From: an uncultured Prevotellaceae bacterium
GTDB lineage: Bacteria; Bacteroidota; Bacteroidia; Bacteroidales; Bacteroidaceae
Assembly: GCA_902786565.1 (NCBI GenBank)
Contig: CADACW010000013.1
Coordinates: 1-64,000, forward strand
DNA length: 64,000 nucleotides
Direction of reading: 5' to 3'
Part shown: positions 17,084 through 24,131 of the stretch, piece after piece
Layout of the letters: each line of letters opens with the position of its first letter
Position numbering within the stretch: the stretch's first letter is position 1
Made by a program: the position numbers and the translations under genes
Notes under the pieces: model-generated
The model's input: only the letters and a program-made list of their open reading frames with translations
The model's database searches: none
Told to the model about the DNA's origin: nothing

Positions 17084-18412
17084 ATGAAAAGGATATTTAT
17101 AGCACTTGTTGCACTCATCGGCAGTACTGCGATGTGTGCACAGATGGGGCGCCGCTTCCCCTCAGAGCGCAAAGTCATCAACGACCCGAAGACTGGCGTC
17201 GAACTGGTGTTCCTCACCAGCAAGAGCGGCACCGGCGACTCAAAGATTTACCAGACCCACAACCAGTGGACCAGCGACGGGCAGTGGGTCATCTTCCGCT
17301 CCGACCGCGTGCAGGGCGAAGCCATGGCTGTCAACGAGGAGACGGGCGACATTGTGCAGGTGACCGAAGGGGGATTCACAGGCATGCTCTGTGTGGCTCG
17401 AAAGTCGATGAACCTCTACCACATGCGCACCGCCCTCGGCAAGGACGGCAAACGTACCGGCATGGAGGTGGTCGAGGTGAACCTGGAGCGGCTCTTGGCC
17501 GACAGCATGGCTGGCAAACTGAAGAAGAAGAAAGCCTACGAGCGCGTCTGCGGCACCATTCCTGCCAACATGTGCAGCGAGGGCGACATGGCGCTCGATG
17601 GCAGCGAGACGTTTGTCTATTTCCGATTAGACAAGGACTACGCCCGCCACATGCCCATTGCCGAACCCATTGCCCCAGACTTCGGCCCCCGACACATGGG
17701 GGCAGGACCGGGCGGCATCGGCAAGATGGACCTGCAGACGGGAAAGGCCGAGCCCGTGGTGGCCGTCCACTTCAAGGTAGGCCACATTCAGGGCAACCCG
17801 TGGCATCCAGGCGAGGTGATATTCTGCTGGGAGACAGGCGGCAAGGCCCCACAGCGCACCTGGATGGTCAATGCCGACGGCACAAACTTGCGCCCTATCT
17901 ATCGGGAGACTGAGCACGACTGGGTGACCCATGAGGCCGTCATCAGTGCCGACGAACTGGTCATTGCCCTCGTTGGCCACCGACCCATCGCCGCCGACGA
18001 GAAGAAAAGCATCGACGGCCTTGAGTCGTTTGCCATGTCAAACGATTGGGGACCGGCAGGCACAAAGGAATATCCCACCGGCATCGCCGTGGTGAACATG
18101 CGCACCCGACAGTTCACCATGGAGGGACAGGTGGACGGCGACAATTTCTGGCACGTGGCAGGCTCGCAGGATGGACACTGGGTGGCTGGCGACGACTTTG
18201 CCCGCGAACTGTGGCTCATCGACCGCCACACCAAAGAGCGCATCCTGCTCACGGCAGGCCACAAGACCACCGCCCGCGACCACGTGCACCCCACATTCAA
18301 GCCCGATGGCACCGAAATAGAAATCCAGTCGGCTATGCTCAGCGACGACGGACGCTCAATGAACATCTGCATTGTCCGCCTGCCCCAGCACCTGATTGAC
18401 CGCTATAAATAA
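17084..18412 (+). CDS. oligogalacturonide lyase, PL22 family
   Basis: 442 residues with a signal peptide (MKRIFIALVALIGSTAMCAQ). It has a seven-bladed beta-propeller type sequence with WD-like strands: THNQWTSDGQWVIFRSDR near residue 58, GNPWHPGEVIFCWETGG near 240, and a conserved HDWVTHEAVISADE near 278. His residues in such positions bind the catalytic Mn2+ in characterised PL22 enzymes. The predicted reaction is beta-elimination of short oligogalacturonides to the unsaturated uronate monomer. It is co-transcribed with the GH105 gene. An alternative reading is a TolB-like propeller of unknown function, less likely given the match in context. Confidence 0.85.
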   Translation: MKRIFIALVALIGSTAMCAQMGRRFPSERKVINDPKTGVELVFLTSKSGTGDSKIYQTHNQWTSDGQWVIFRSDRVQGEAMAVNEETGDIVQVTEGGFTGMLCVARKSMNLYHMRTALGKDGKRTGMEVVEVNLERLLADSMAGKLKKKKAYERVCGTIPANMCSEGDMALDGSETFVYFRLDKDYARHMPIAEPIAPDFGPRHMGAGPGGIGKMDLQTGKAEPVVAVHFKVGHIQGNPWHPGEVIFCWETGGKAPQRTWMVNADGTNLRPIYRETEHDWVTHEAVISADELVIALVGHRPIAADEKKSIDGLESFAMSNDWGPAGTKEYPTGIAVVNMRTRQFTMEGQVDGDNFWHVAGSQDGHWVAGDDFARELWLIDRHTKERILLTAGHKTTARDHVHPTFKPDGTEIEIQSAMLSDDGRSMNICIVRLPQHLIDRYK

Positions 18413-18494
18413 TCAAAAAACACGTCCGACGACCGAGCATAACCGGCGGAAAGTGCCCTATAATAGGGGCGGAATGAAAAAAAAACAAAAAAAA

Positions 18495-18526
18495 TTTGGC
18501 TATATGCTGGAAAAGCATTACCTTTG
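18495..18526 (+). promoter_or_regulatory. promoter of the tRNA-Val/tRNA-Leu unit
   Basis: TTTG (18495-18498), 20-base spacer, TACCTTTG (18519-18526), about 30 bases before the first tRNA. Confidence 0.8.
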
Positions 18527-18555
18527 CACACGAAAATTAAAGACACACCCAAAAC

Positions 18556-18629
18556 GTCGGCATAGCTCAGTTGGTTAGAGTATCACCTTGACATGGTGGG
18601 GGTCCTTGGTCCGAATCCAAGTGTCGACA
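18556..18629 (+). tRNA. tRNA-Val (anticodon GAC)
   Basis: The cloverleaf is complete: acceptor GTCGGCA/TGTCGAC, D arm GCTCAGTTGGTTAGAG, anticodon stem TCACC/GGTGG around loop TTGACAT with anticodon GAC, and T loop GGTCCGAATCC. The CCA end is not encoded. A short hairpin with a T run follows before the next tRNA. Confidence 0.95.
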
Positions 18630-18635
18630 CAAGAA

Positions 18636-18667
18636 AGAGCGATGCATTGAGTCATCGCTTTTTTCTT
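18636..18667 (+). terminator. hairpin with T run between the two tRNAs
   Basis: GCGATG (18639-18644) pairs with CATCGC (18653-18658), followed by TTTTTTC. It could terminate some transcripts after tRNA-Val or serve as a processing signal. Confidence 0.6.
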
Positions 18668-18675
18668 TAGCCCAT

Positions 18676-18760
18676 GCGCCTGTGGCGGAATTGGTAGACG
18701 CGCCAGACTTAGGATCTGGTTTCTCCCGAAGTGCAGGTTCGAGTCCTGTCAGGCGCACCA
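18676..18760 (+). tRNA. tRNA-Leu (anticodon TAG)
   Basis: Acceptor GCGCCTG/CAGGCGC, a D arm with GGTAGACGC, anticodon stem CCAGA/TCTGG around CTTAGGA (anticodon TAG), a long variable arm, T loop GGTTCGAGTCC, and an encoded CCA end. It is class II, as expected for leucine. Confidence 0.96.
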
Positions 18761-18762
18761 CG

Positions 18763-18795
18763 AAGGGAATCGCACTGCCGAGATTCCCTTTTTCT
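18763..18795 (+). terminator. terminator of the tRNA unit
   Basis: AAGGGAATC (18763-18771) pairs with GATTCCCTT (18782-18790), followed by TTTCTCATTTT. Confidence 0.85.
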
Positions 18796-18838
18796 CATTT
18801 TAGGCCGGGCTTATAGCGGACTCAGCCGATATTTTCGG

Positions 18839-18951
18839 CGCGAATAGTGCAAGATAAGCGGGGACAAATGCAAACAATGGGCCATCCAAACTTGACGACA
18901 CTGCCAACCCATGCTGGAGATAAGTGCCACTTATCTCGCAAATTCTCTAGC
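18839..18951 (-). repeat. R2 intergenic repeat, copy 1
   Basis: Read on the minus strand, this segment aligns over about 110 bases with 55334-55447. It shares GAGAATTTGCGAGATAAGTG, the palindrome core GATAAGTGGCACTTATC, GGTTGGCAG, GTTTGGA and TTTGCATTTGTCCCCGCTT. It shares only the palindrome core with family R1, so it is a separate dispersed family. Confidence 0.8.
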
Positions 18952-18989
18952 CTGAATTATTCACGGCAATTAAACTGAATGACGCTAAG
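18948..18989 (+). repeat. 42-bp direct repeat, left copy
   Basis: A 42-base sequence beginning TAGCCTGAATTATTCACGG and ending GAATGACGCTAAG recurs exactly at 20526-20567 in the same orientation. The pair brackets the long hairpin, the IS and the R1 copy. Confidence 0.9.
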
Positions 18990-18997
18990 GAAACTAC

Positions 18998-19210
18998 GCG
19001 CAGCCAATGCCCCACAGGGGCCTGACAGCGGTAGCCTGCCGTTTCAACGGCTGGGAAACGGCGGAAAATGGGGGGGGCGTGCCGTAGGTACGCGACCCAC
19101 ACGGCACCCAGGTCGCGTACCTAAAGGCACGCCTGCTGTGGCGGCCATACCCGTACCAGCCATTGAAATGGCTGGCTACCCCTGTCAGATGCCTATGGCA
19201 TAGACTGCGC
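18998..19210. repeat. nested long inverted repeat (about 213 bases, three arm pairs)
   Basis: Three arm pairs nest around one centre. The outer pair is GCGCAG... (18998-19021) with ...CTGCGC (19189-19210), imperfect. The middle pair is 19022-19054 with 19156-19188, 33 bases each and matching at 29. The inner pair is 19076-19097 with 19111-19133 (GGCGTGCC..AGGTACGCGACC and its complement). RNA from either strand could fold into a long branched hairpin. A short open frame crosses it but its codons follow the repeat symmetry, so it is not called as a gene. The IS begins 26 bases beyond its right edge. Confidence 0.85.
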
Positions 19211-19228
19211 AAGCAGGGACGGAAATAG

Positions 19229-19236
19229 AAAATACT
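19229..19236. repeat. 8-bp target-site duplication, left
   Basis: AAAATACT abuts the left inverted repeat of the IS and is repeated exactly at 20401-20408. Confidence 0.9.
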
Positions 19237-19257
19237 TTCTGTGTGGTGATAAAAGGA

Positions 19258-20313
19258 CTAAGAAATGTTAATCGAATTCTTGGCCCCAGCATAATCTCTC
19301 CATTTGATGTCAGATGTATAAGTAGCAGCAATCTTTATCAGATGGTCGAACAGGTCATACTTCGGATGTTTGCTGTCACGAAAGAATCTGCGATTAAACT
19401 TCCAGCAATACTCGTTTAGATAGAGTTGCAGGAACCTCTCATCGATTTCCTTGTGTATCGCTTCAATTCCACTCCGACACTCACCCGTTACTATATGCAC
19501 CCAAGGGAGGACATTGACAACAACTTCATGTGCTCCTCCCTCAGTTTCCTGATGTATCTCATGTGCCTTGAGCAGTTCCTTCAGTCGGAAAAGGCTCTTG
19601 CCTCCATCCGTTACGGCCTTCGTGTCCTGGTCCACACTTGCTGCGACAAATGGCTTGATGGTCTCAAACTGCTGATTCGGAACGGCAAACATCTTTATAT
19701 AATGTACTGCCTTCTTCACACTCTGCTTTTCGGCTTTCTTGATAAGGCGAGATGCTTTGTTAATAGATTCATTATCAGTGATGTTCGACAAATATTCAGA
19801 CAGGATTTCGTCCACGGCCTTGCTCTCGGCAATCACGAGTACAGTCGTTTTCTTTGTCTCCAGCACCTTTGTCCCACCCGTCTCGACAAAAACAGAAGTG
19901 GGGAAATAGGAAACGTCAAGTTCTATCTGGTCAGACAACTTGTACATGGCATCGCGTTTACCCATGATGTCCCTAAACTTCATCATCATGAGCCACACGG
20001 GTGGATACTCTTTCATTTCCAACTGGTGCTGAATCTCCTTCGCAGAAAGCACCTGTTTGAACGAGGTCATTAGGTGTGCAGTAAAGAACCAAGAGTACAT
20101 CGGAAGCCTACTGTTTTCCATAACAGTGCCTTTAGTAAGTGATACCCTACAACCGCACTTCTTACATTGAAATTCACCACGGCCTTCTAACCAACTATGT
20201 ACAGTACCACCGCATTTAGGACAGGTAATACCAACCGTTTGTCGTATCTCCTTGAAATAGGAAACACAACTCTCCTCATCTGGGAACCTGGAGAAGAAAT
20301 CTTTGAGCAGCAT
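19258..20313 (-). CDS. IS1595-type transposase (zinc ribbon and DDE/ISXO2-like domain)
   Basis: 351 residues from the ATG at 20313, which is 18 bases after a -7 box. An in-frame ATG at 20355 would lie upstream of that promoter. An N-terminal zinc ribbon (CPKCGG near residue 34, then CKKCGC) precedes an ISXO2-like DDE domain. The first Asp is in ELDVSYFPTSV near residue 150, the second in AVTDGGKSLF near 240, and the C-terminal catalytic block is YLNEYCWKFNRRF near 312. The stop codon lies inside the left terminal repeat. It catalyses cut-and-paste or copy transposition of the element. Confidence 0.92.
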   Translation of the reverse strand: MLLKDFFSRFPDEESCVSYFKEIRQTVGITCPKCGGTVHSWLEGRGEFQCKKCGCRVSLTKGTVMENSRLPMYSWFFTAHLMTSFKQVLSAKEIQHQLEMKEYPPVWLMMMKFRDIMGKRDAMYKLSDQIELDVSYFPTSVFVETGGTKVLETKKTTVLVIAESKAVDEILSEYLSNITDNESINKASRLIKKAEKQSVKKAVHYIKMFAVPNQQFETIKPFVAASVDQDTKAVTDGGKSLFRLKELLKAHEIHQETEGGAHEVVVNVLPWVHIVTGECRSGIEAIHKEIDERFLQLYLNEYCWKFNRRFFRDSKHPKYDLFDHLIKIAATYTSDIKWRDYAGAKNSINIS

Positions 20314-20330
20314 ATTTACTGGTTTTGCTG

Positions 20331-20338
20331 CAAAAGTA
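20331..20338 (-). promoter_or_regulatory. -7 box of the transposase gene
   Basis: Minus-strand TACTTTTG, 18 bases before the chosen transposase start. No clear TTTG is visible at the -33 position. Confidence 0.55.
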
Positions 20339-20400
20339 CTGTATTTATCGCACATTCAGAGAGTATTAACATTCTTTAGTCCTTTTATCACCACACAGAA

Positions 20401-20522
20401 AAAATACTTTACATCGCTAAGGGTAGGGTAAAGCGGACTCAGAGATAAGTGCCACTTATCTCGGAGATAAGTGCCTTTTATCTCGGAGATAAGTGGCACT
20501 TATCTCTAAGGGGGGTATTTCG
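20401..20522 (-). repeat. R1 triple-palindrome repeat, copy C, interrupted by the IS
   Basis: Read on the minus strand it matches copy A at 179-331: the three palindromes, the AAGTCCGCTT-like segment (here GAGTCCGCTTTACC) and the GATGTAAA tail. The tail end (AAAATACT) is the IS target, so the IS is inserted at the outer edge of this copy. It is followed on the + side by the right copy of the 42-bp direct repeat. Confidence 0.85.
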
Positions 20523-20525
20523 GCT

Positions 20526-20567
20526 TAGCCTGAATTATTCACGGCAATTAAACTGAATGACGCTAAG
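20526..20567 (+). repeat. 42-bp direct repeat, right copy
   Basis: Exact copy of 18948-18989. The bases after it (TCTTTCTTTTTCACG) differ from those after the left copy, so identity ends sharply. Confidence 0.9.
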
Positions 20568-20619
20568 TCTTTCTTTTTCACGCGAATCACCATGAATTAA
20601 CCACAAATATAGCAACAAA

Positions 20620-20666
20620 GAAGAGCGGGGCCCCATGGCATTGACACCCATGAGACCCCGCTTTTG
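20620..20666 (-). terminator. terminator downstream of transketolase
   Basis: On the minus strand AGCGGGG (20656-20662) pairs with CCCCGCT (20624-20630) with further pairing inside (TCTCATGGG/CCATGGGG), followed by CTTCTTTG. Confidence 0.65.
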
Positions 20667-20686
20667 TATCTGGTCCTGCGAAAAGG

Positions 20687-22699
20687 TTAGGCCAGGAGTT
20701 TCTTCACCTGCTCGTAGACGTTCTGGCCGTTGAAGCCCAGCTTCTCGTCGAGCACCTTGTAGGGTGCACTGAAGCCGAAGCTCTCAAGCCCCCAGACGCA
20801 ACCATCGGCACCTACGAGACCCTCGAGGTTGACGGGCAGACCGGCGGTGAGGCCAAACTTCTTCTTGCCTGCGGGGAGCACACTCTGCTGGTAGTCCTTG
20901 GGCTGACTGCGGAAGAGACCCTCGGAAGGAACGCTGACGATGCGCACCTTCACGCCGTCCTCGCGGAGCAGCTTGGCACCGGCTTCGAGCGTGGACACCT
21001 CGGACCCCGAAGCGAGCAGGATGACATCGTAGTCGGCATCGCTGCCGGCAACCACGTAGGCACCCTTTGTGGCCTGGCTGTAGTCATTGCCCTCGGGCAG
21101 CATGTCGATGTTCTGACGGGAGAAGATGAGGGCTGTCGGCGTGTTGACATTCTCCATAGCCATACGCCAGCAGACGGTGGTCTCCTCGGCATCGGCAGGA
21201 CGGACCACGAGGACGCTGTTGCGGCCGTGGTGGTTCTTCAGCTTTTCCATCAGGCGGATCTGGGCCTCCTGCTCAACAGGCTCGTGGGTGGGACCATCCT
21301 CGCCCACACGGAAGGCGTCGTGGGTCCAGATGAACTTCACAGGCAGCTCCATCAGGGCAGCCATACGGACGGCAGGCTTCATATAGTCGCTGAACACGAA
21401 GAAGGTGCCGCAGGCAGGGATTACGCCTCCGTGCAGAGCCATACCGATGCAGCAGCATGCCATGGTGAGCTCGGCCACACCAGCCTGGAAGAAAGCGCCG
21501 CTGAAGTCGCCCCTCACAATGTCGTGGGTCTTCTTCAGGAAGCCGTTGGTATTGTCAGAGTTGGAAAGGTCGGCAGAAGCGCAGATCATGTTGGGCACCT
21601 GCTCGGCCAGCTGGCCCAGAACGGCAGCGCTGGCGCTACGTGTGGCCGAGCCGGGCTTCTGCTCCACCTTGCTCCAGTCGATGACGGGAGCCTTGCCGCT
21701 GAACCACTCTTCCATCTGCTTGGCCTGTTCGGGGTGACCCTTTGCCCACTCAGCCTTTTCGGCATAGCGCTCGGCCACAATCTTCTTCAGTTCCTCGCGA
21801 CGCTTGGCATAGAGTTCCTGCACTTCGGGGAAAATCTGGAAAGGATTCTCGGGATCAGCACCCAGGTTCTTCATGGTCTGCACGAAGTTGTCGCCGCCGA
21901 GCGGTGCACCGTGAGTGGCGCAGTTGCTCTCGTAGCTGCTGCCATCGGCCTTACGGGCGCCCTTGCCCATCACACAGTGGCCTATAATCAGCGATGGACG
22001 CTCCTTCTCAGCCTGTGCCTTCTTGATGGCCTCGCGAATCTGATCCACATCGTTGCCGTCAATCTTTTGGACATACCAGCCCCACGCCTCATACTTCTTG
22101 GCAGTGTCTTCGCAAGTCACCACCTCGGTTCGGGTAGAGAGCTGAATGTCATTGGCGTCGTAGAACATGATGAGGTTGTCGAGTCCCAAAGTGCCGGCAA
22201 TACGGCCTGCGCCCTGCGAAATTTCCTCCTGCACACCACCGTCGCTGATGTAGGCATAGATGGTCTGGTTCATCACATTGCCCAGACGAGCCTTCAGGAA
22301 CTTGGCAGCGATAGCGGCTCCCACGGCAAAGGTGTGGCCCTGTCCGAGAGGACCGGAAGTGTTCTCGATGCCGCGCTCAATCTCGCGCTCGGGGTGACCA
22401 GGCGTGACGCTGCCCCACTGGCGTAGGTTCTTCAGGTCGTCCAACTGGTACTTGCCAATGAGGCACAGCTGCGAATAGAGCATCGGAGCCATGTGGCCGG
22501 GGTCCAGAAAGAAGCGGTCGCGGCCTTCCCATGAGGGATTCTCAGGGTCGTAGACCAGGAACTCACTATAGAGCGTGTTAATGAAATCAGCGCCACCCAT
22601 GGCTCCGCCGGGGTGACCACTCTTTGCCTTCTCAACCATCGCTGCGGCCAGGATTCGGATATTGTCGGCTGCGCGATTCATCACTTTGTTGTCGTTCAT
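20687..22699 (-). CDS. tkt: transketolase
   Basis: 670 residues, the normal family length. Thiamine-diphosphate- and metal-dependent transfer of two-carbon ketol units in the non-oxidative pentose phosphate pathway. Visible signatures: KSGHPGGAMGGADF near residue 25, the substrate-binding segment GPLGQGHTFAVGAA near 115, and YAYISDGGVQEEISQG near 155, the thiamine-diphosphate region. The pyrimidine-domain block is RVGEDGPTHEPVEQ near 470. The frame is open upstream to 22792, but a -7 box at 22738-22745 and the family N-terminus favour the ATG at 22699. It is apparently monocistronic, with its own terminator. Confidence 0.95.
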   Translation of the reverse strand: MNDNKVMNRAADNIRILAAAMVEKAKSGHPGGAMGGADFINTLYSEFLVYDPENPSWEGRDRFFLDPGHMAPMLYSQLCLIGKYQLDDLKNLRQWGSVTPGHPEREIERGIENTSGPLGQGHTFAVGAAIAAKFLKARLGNVMNQTIYAYISDGGVQEEISQGAGRIAGTLGLDNLIMFYDANDIQLSTRTEVVTCEDTAKKYEAWGWYVQKIDGNDVDQIREAIKKAQAEKERPSLIIGHCVMGKGARKADGSSYESNCATHGAPLGGDNFVQTMKNLGADPENPFQIFPEVQELYAKRREELKKIVAERYAEKAEWAKGHPEQAKQMEEWFSGKAPVIDWSKVEQKPGSATRSASAAVLGQLAEQVPNMICASADLSNSDNTNGFLKKTHDIVRGDFSGAFFQAGVAELTMACCCIGMALHGGVIPACGTFFVFSDYMKPAVRMAALMELPVKFIWTHDAFRVGEDGPTHEPVEQEAQIRLMEKLKNHHGRNSVLVVRPADAEETTVCWRMAMENVNTPTALIFSRQNIDMLPEGNDYSQATKGAYVVAGSDADYDVILLASGSEVSTLEAGAKLLREDGVKVRIVSVPSEGLFRSQPKDYQQSVLPAGKKKFGLTAGLPVNLEGLVGADGCVWGLESFGFSAPYKVLDEKLGFNGQNVYEQVKKLLA

Positions 22700-22737
22700 A
22701 ATAGTTATTAGATTAATAAAAAACAATAATTTGGCCA

Positions 22738-22745
22738 CAAAGTTA
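22738..22745 (-). promoter_or_regulatory. -7 box of the transketolase gene
   Basis: Minus-strand TAACTTTG, 39 bases before the chosen start. No convincing -33 TTTG. Confidence 0.5.
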
Positions 22746-22839
22746 CAAATTAATTCTGAAATGGCAGAACGTTTCGCCATAAATATTTTCATTCAAGGGC
22801 ATTTTGTGGCTTTTTGAGGTTGTTTCAACGGCTATGCAC

Positions 22840-22877
22840 AAAAAAAGGATTGCGGCCCTTATGGAGCAGCAATCCTT
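22840..22877 (-). terminator. terminator of rpsP
   Basis: On the minus strand AAGGATTGC (22869-22877) pairs with GCAATCCTT (22845-22853), followed by a T run (complement of the A run at 22839-22846). Confidence 0.85.
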
Positions 22878-22902
22878 AAAGTGATGTTCTGAAAGCGACG
22901 GC

Positions 22903-23436
22903 TTATGCCTCGGCAGCAGGAGCAGCCTCTTCAGCGGGAGCTGCCTCGGCAGCAGCAGCCTCGGCCTCAGCCACGGCAGCGGCCTTCTTCTCGGCCACCT
23001 TCTTGGCGATAGCCTCGTTGACTTTCTTCTCTTCGGCCAGAGCCTTCTCTGCGGCTTCCTTCTTGGCCTTCACCTCGTCGGCAGCCACCTTCTCCAGGCC
23101 GCGCTGCTTGTCGGCTTTCCATGCATCGAACTTGCGCTGTGCAGTAGCCTCGTCGAAAGCGCCCTTCTTCACGCCACCGCGCAGATGCTTCATCAGCAGT
23201 ACGCCTTCGCGGCTCAGGATATTACGGACGGTGTCGGTGGGCTGTGCGCCAACCTCCAGCCAGTACAATGCACGGTCGAAATTCAAGACTACTGTGGCGG
23301 GATTGGTGTTGGGGTTATAAGAACCAATCTTCTCAGTGAAACGACCATCACGTGGTGCACGGGCATCGGCGATGACAATGCTGTAGAAAGCATAGCCCTT
23401 ACGGCCTCCGCGCTGCAATCTGATTTTTGTTGCCAT
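22903..23436 (-). CDS. rpsP: 30S ribosomal protein S16 with long C-terminal extension
   Basis: 177 residues. The first about 85 form the S16 core ([20 protein letters not shown], then [18 protein letters not shown]), which binds 16S rRNA in the 30S body. The remaining about 90 residues are a highly charged, Ala/Lys/Glu-rich extension ([20 protein letters not shown]) ending in an Ala/Glu tail. Bacteroidota S16 proteins typically carry such an extension, while the E. coli protein stops near 82. The gene stands alone with a -7 box and a terminator, not in the rpsP-rimM-trmD-rplS operon known elsewhere. Confidence 0.95.
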   Translation of the reverse strand: MATKIRLQRGGRKGYAFYSIVIADARAPRDGRFTEKIGSYNPNTNPATVVLNFDRALYWLEVGAQPTDTVRNILSREGVLLMKHLRGGVKKGAFDEATAQRKFDAWKADKQRGLEKVAADEVKAKKEAAEKALAEEKKVNEAIAKKVAEKKAAAVAEAEAAAAEAAPAEEAAPAAEA

Positions 23437-23503
23437 TTGTTTTTGTTGTTTTTTGTTTTGTTAATTGATTGAATTTCATGCTTCCAGCTCGTGAAAGCGG
23501 GTG

Positions 23504-23511
23504 CAAAATTA
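23504..23511 (-). promoter_or_regulatory. -7 box of rpsP
   Basis: Minus-strand TAATTTTG, 67 bases before the rpsP ATG; no clear -33 element. Confidence 0.5.
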
Positions 23512-23597
23512 CTCTTTTTCGCCGAATCCCGCAAGCTTTTCCCTCTTTTTATGGAAAAGTTTAAAGATTTTTGGGAAAATCGGCCTGCTTTGCACCA

Positions 23598-24104
23598 TTA
23601 TTCCTCGGCCACTTCCCTACCCTCTTTCAGGAAATCGCGGAAGAGTTGGGTAGCCAAATTGGTGGCAATGGCCAGATTGATGTCACGGCCATGGTCTTCG
23701 ACCACCTTGCAGGTCACCACCTTGTCCAGACTGCCGCAGGCCAACCAGATGGTGCCCACGGGAATCTCCTTAGTGCCTCCTGCCGGCCCGGCAATGCCGG
23801 TGGAAGCAATGGCATAATCGGTCTGCAAGGCACGGCAGGCACCCTTCACCATTTCGATGGCCACCTCTTCGCAGACGGCAGTCTTCTCCTCCAGTAACTG
23901 ATGCGACACGCCCAGCAGGCGCTCCTTGACTTCGTTGACATAGCTGATGATGCCGCCCTTGAAATATTTTGATGCGCCGGGAACGGCAATGATAGCCTCG
24001 GCTATGCGGCCTCCGGTGCAACTTTCGGCAGTGGCCAGTGTCTTTTCATTTTCCCATAGCAGTTCGCTGATTTCCCTGCTAATCATTTTTCCTTCAAAAT
24101 CCAT
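23598..24104 (-). CDS. pncC: CinA C-terminal-type nicotinamide-nucleotide amidohydrolase
   Basis: 168 residues, the stand-alone CinA C-terminal domain length. TAESCTGGRIAEAIIAVPGA near residue 24 and ASTGIAGPAGGTKEIPVGTI near 105 are the two conserved loops of the family, which deamidates nicotinamide mononucleotide to nicotinic acid mononucleotide in pyridine-nucleotide recycling. The N-terminal MoCF-like domain of full CinA is absent. It lies 27 bases after tsaD, probably the last gene of the long minus-strand run. Confidence 0.88.
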   Translation of the reverse strand: MDFEGKMISREISELLWENEKTLATAESCTGGRIAEAIIAVPGASKYFKGGIISYVNEVKERLLGVSHQLLEEKTAVCEEVAIEMVKGACRALQTDYAIASTGIAGPAGGTKEIPVGTIWLACGSLDKVVTCKVVEDHGRDINLAIATNLATQLFRDFLKEGREVAEE

Positions 24105-24131
24105 TTCTTATATAGAGTTTATGTTATACTT

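Larger units (their letters stand above)
19237..20400 (-). mobile_element. complete IS1595-family-like insertion sequence (1164 bp)
   Basis: Terminal inverted repeats of 36 bases (19237-19272 and 20365-20400) match at 34 positions and begin TTCTGTGTGGTGATAAAAGG. The element contains one transposase gene on the minus strand and is flanked by an 8-bp direct duplication, the size expected for the IS1595 family. All parts are intact, so the element may be active or recently inserted. It landed in the outer tail of an R1 repeat. Family assignment rests on the transposase domain order and the target-duplication size. Confidence 0.92.

Noticed and set aside
18979-19203. Open frame of 74 codons across the long inverted repeat
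   Set aside because: Both strands give similar-length frames because of the symmetry; no start context, and codons follow the palindrome.
20435-20512. Triple palindrome considered as CRISPR or operator array
   Set aside because: The palindromes are separated by only 3-5 bases, so there are no spacers, and the same block recurs with flanks elsewhere, which fits a dispersed repeat.
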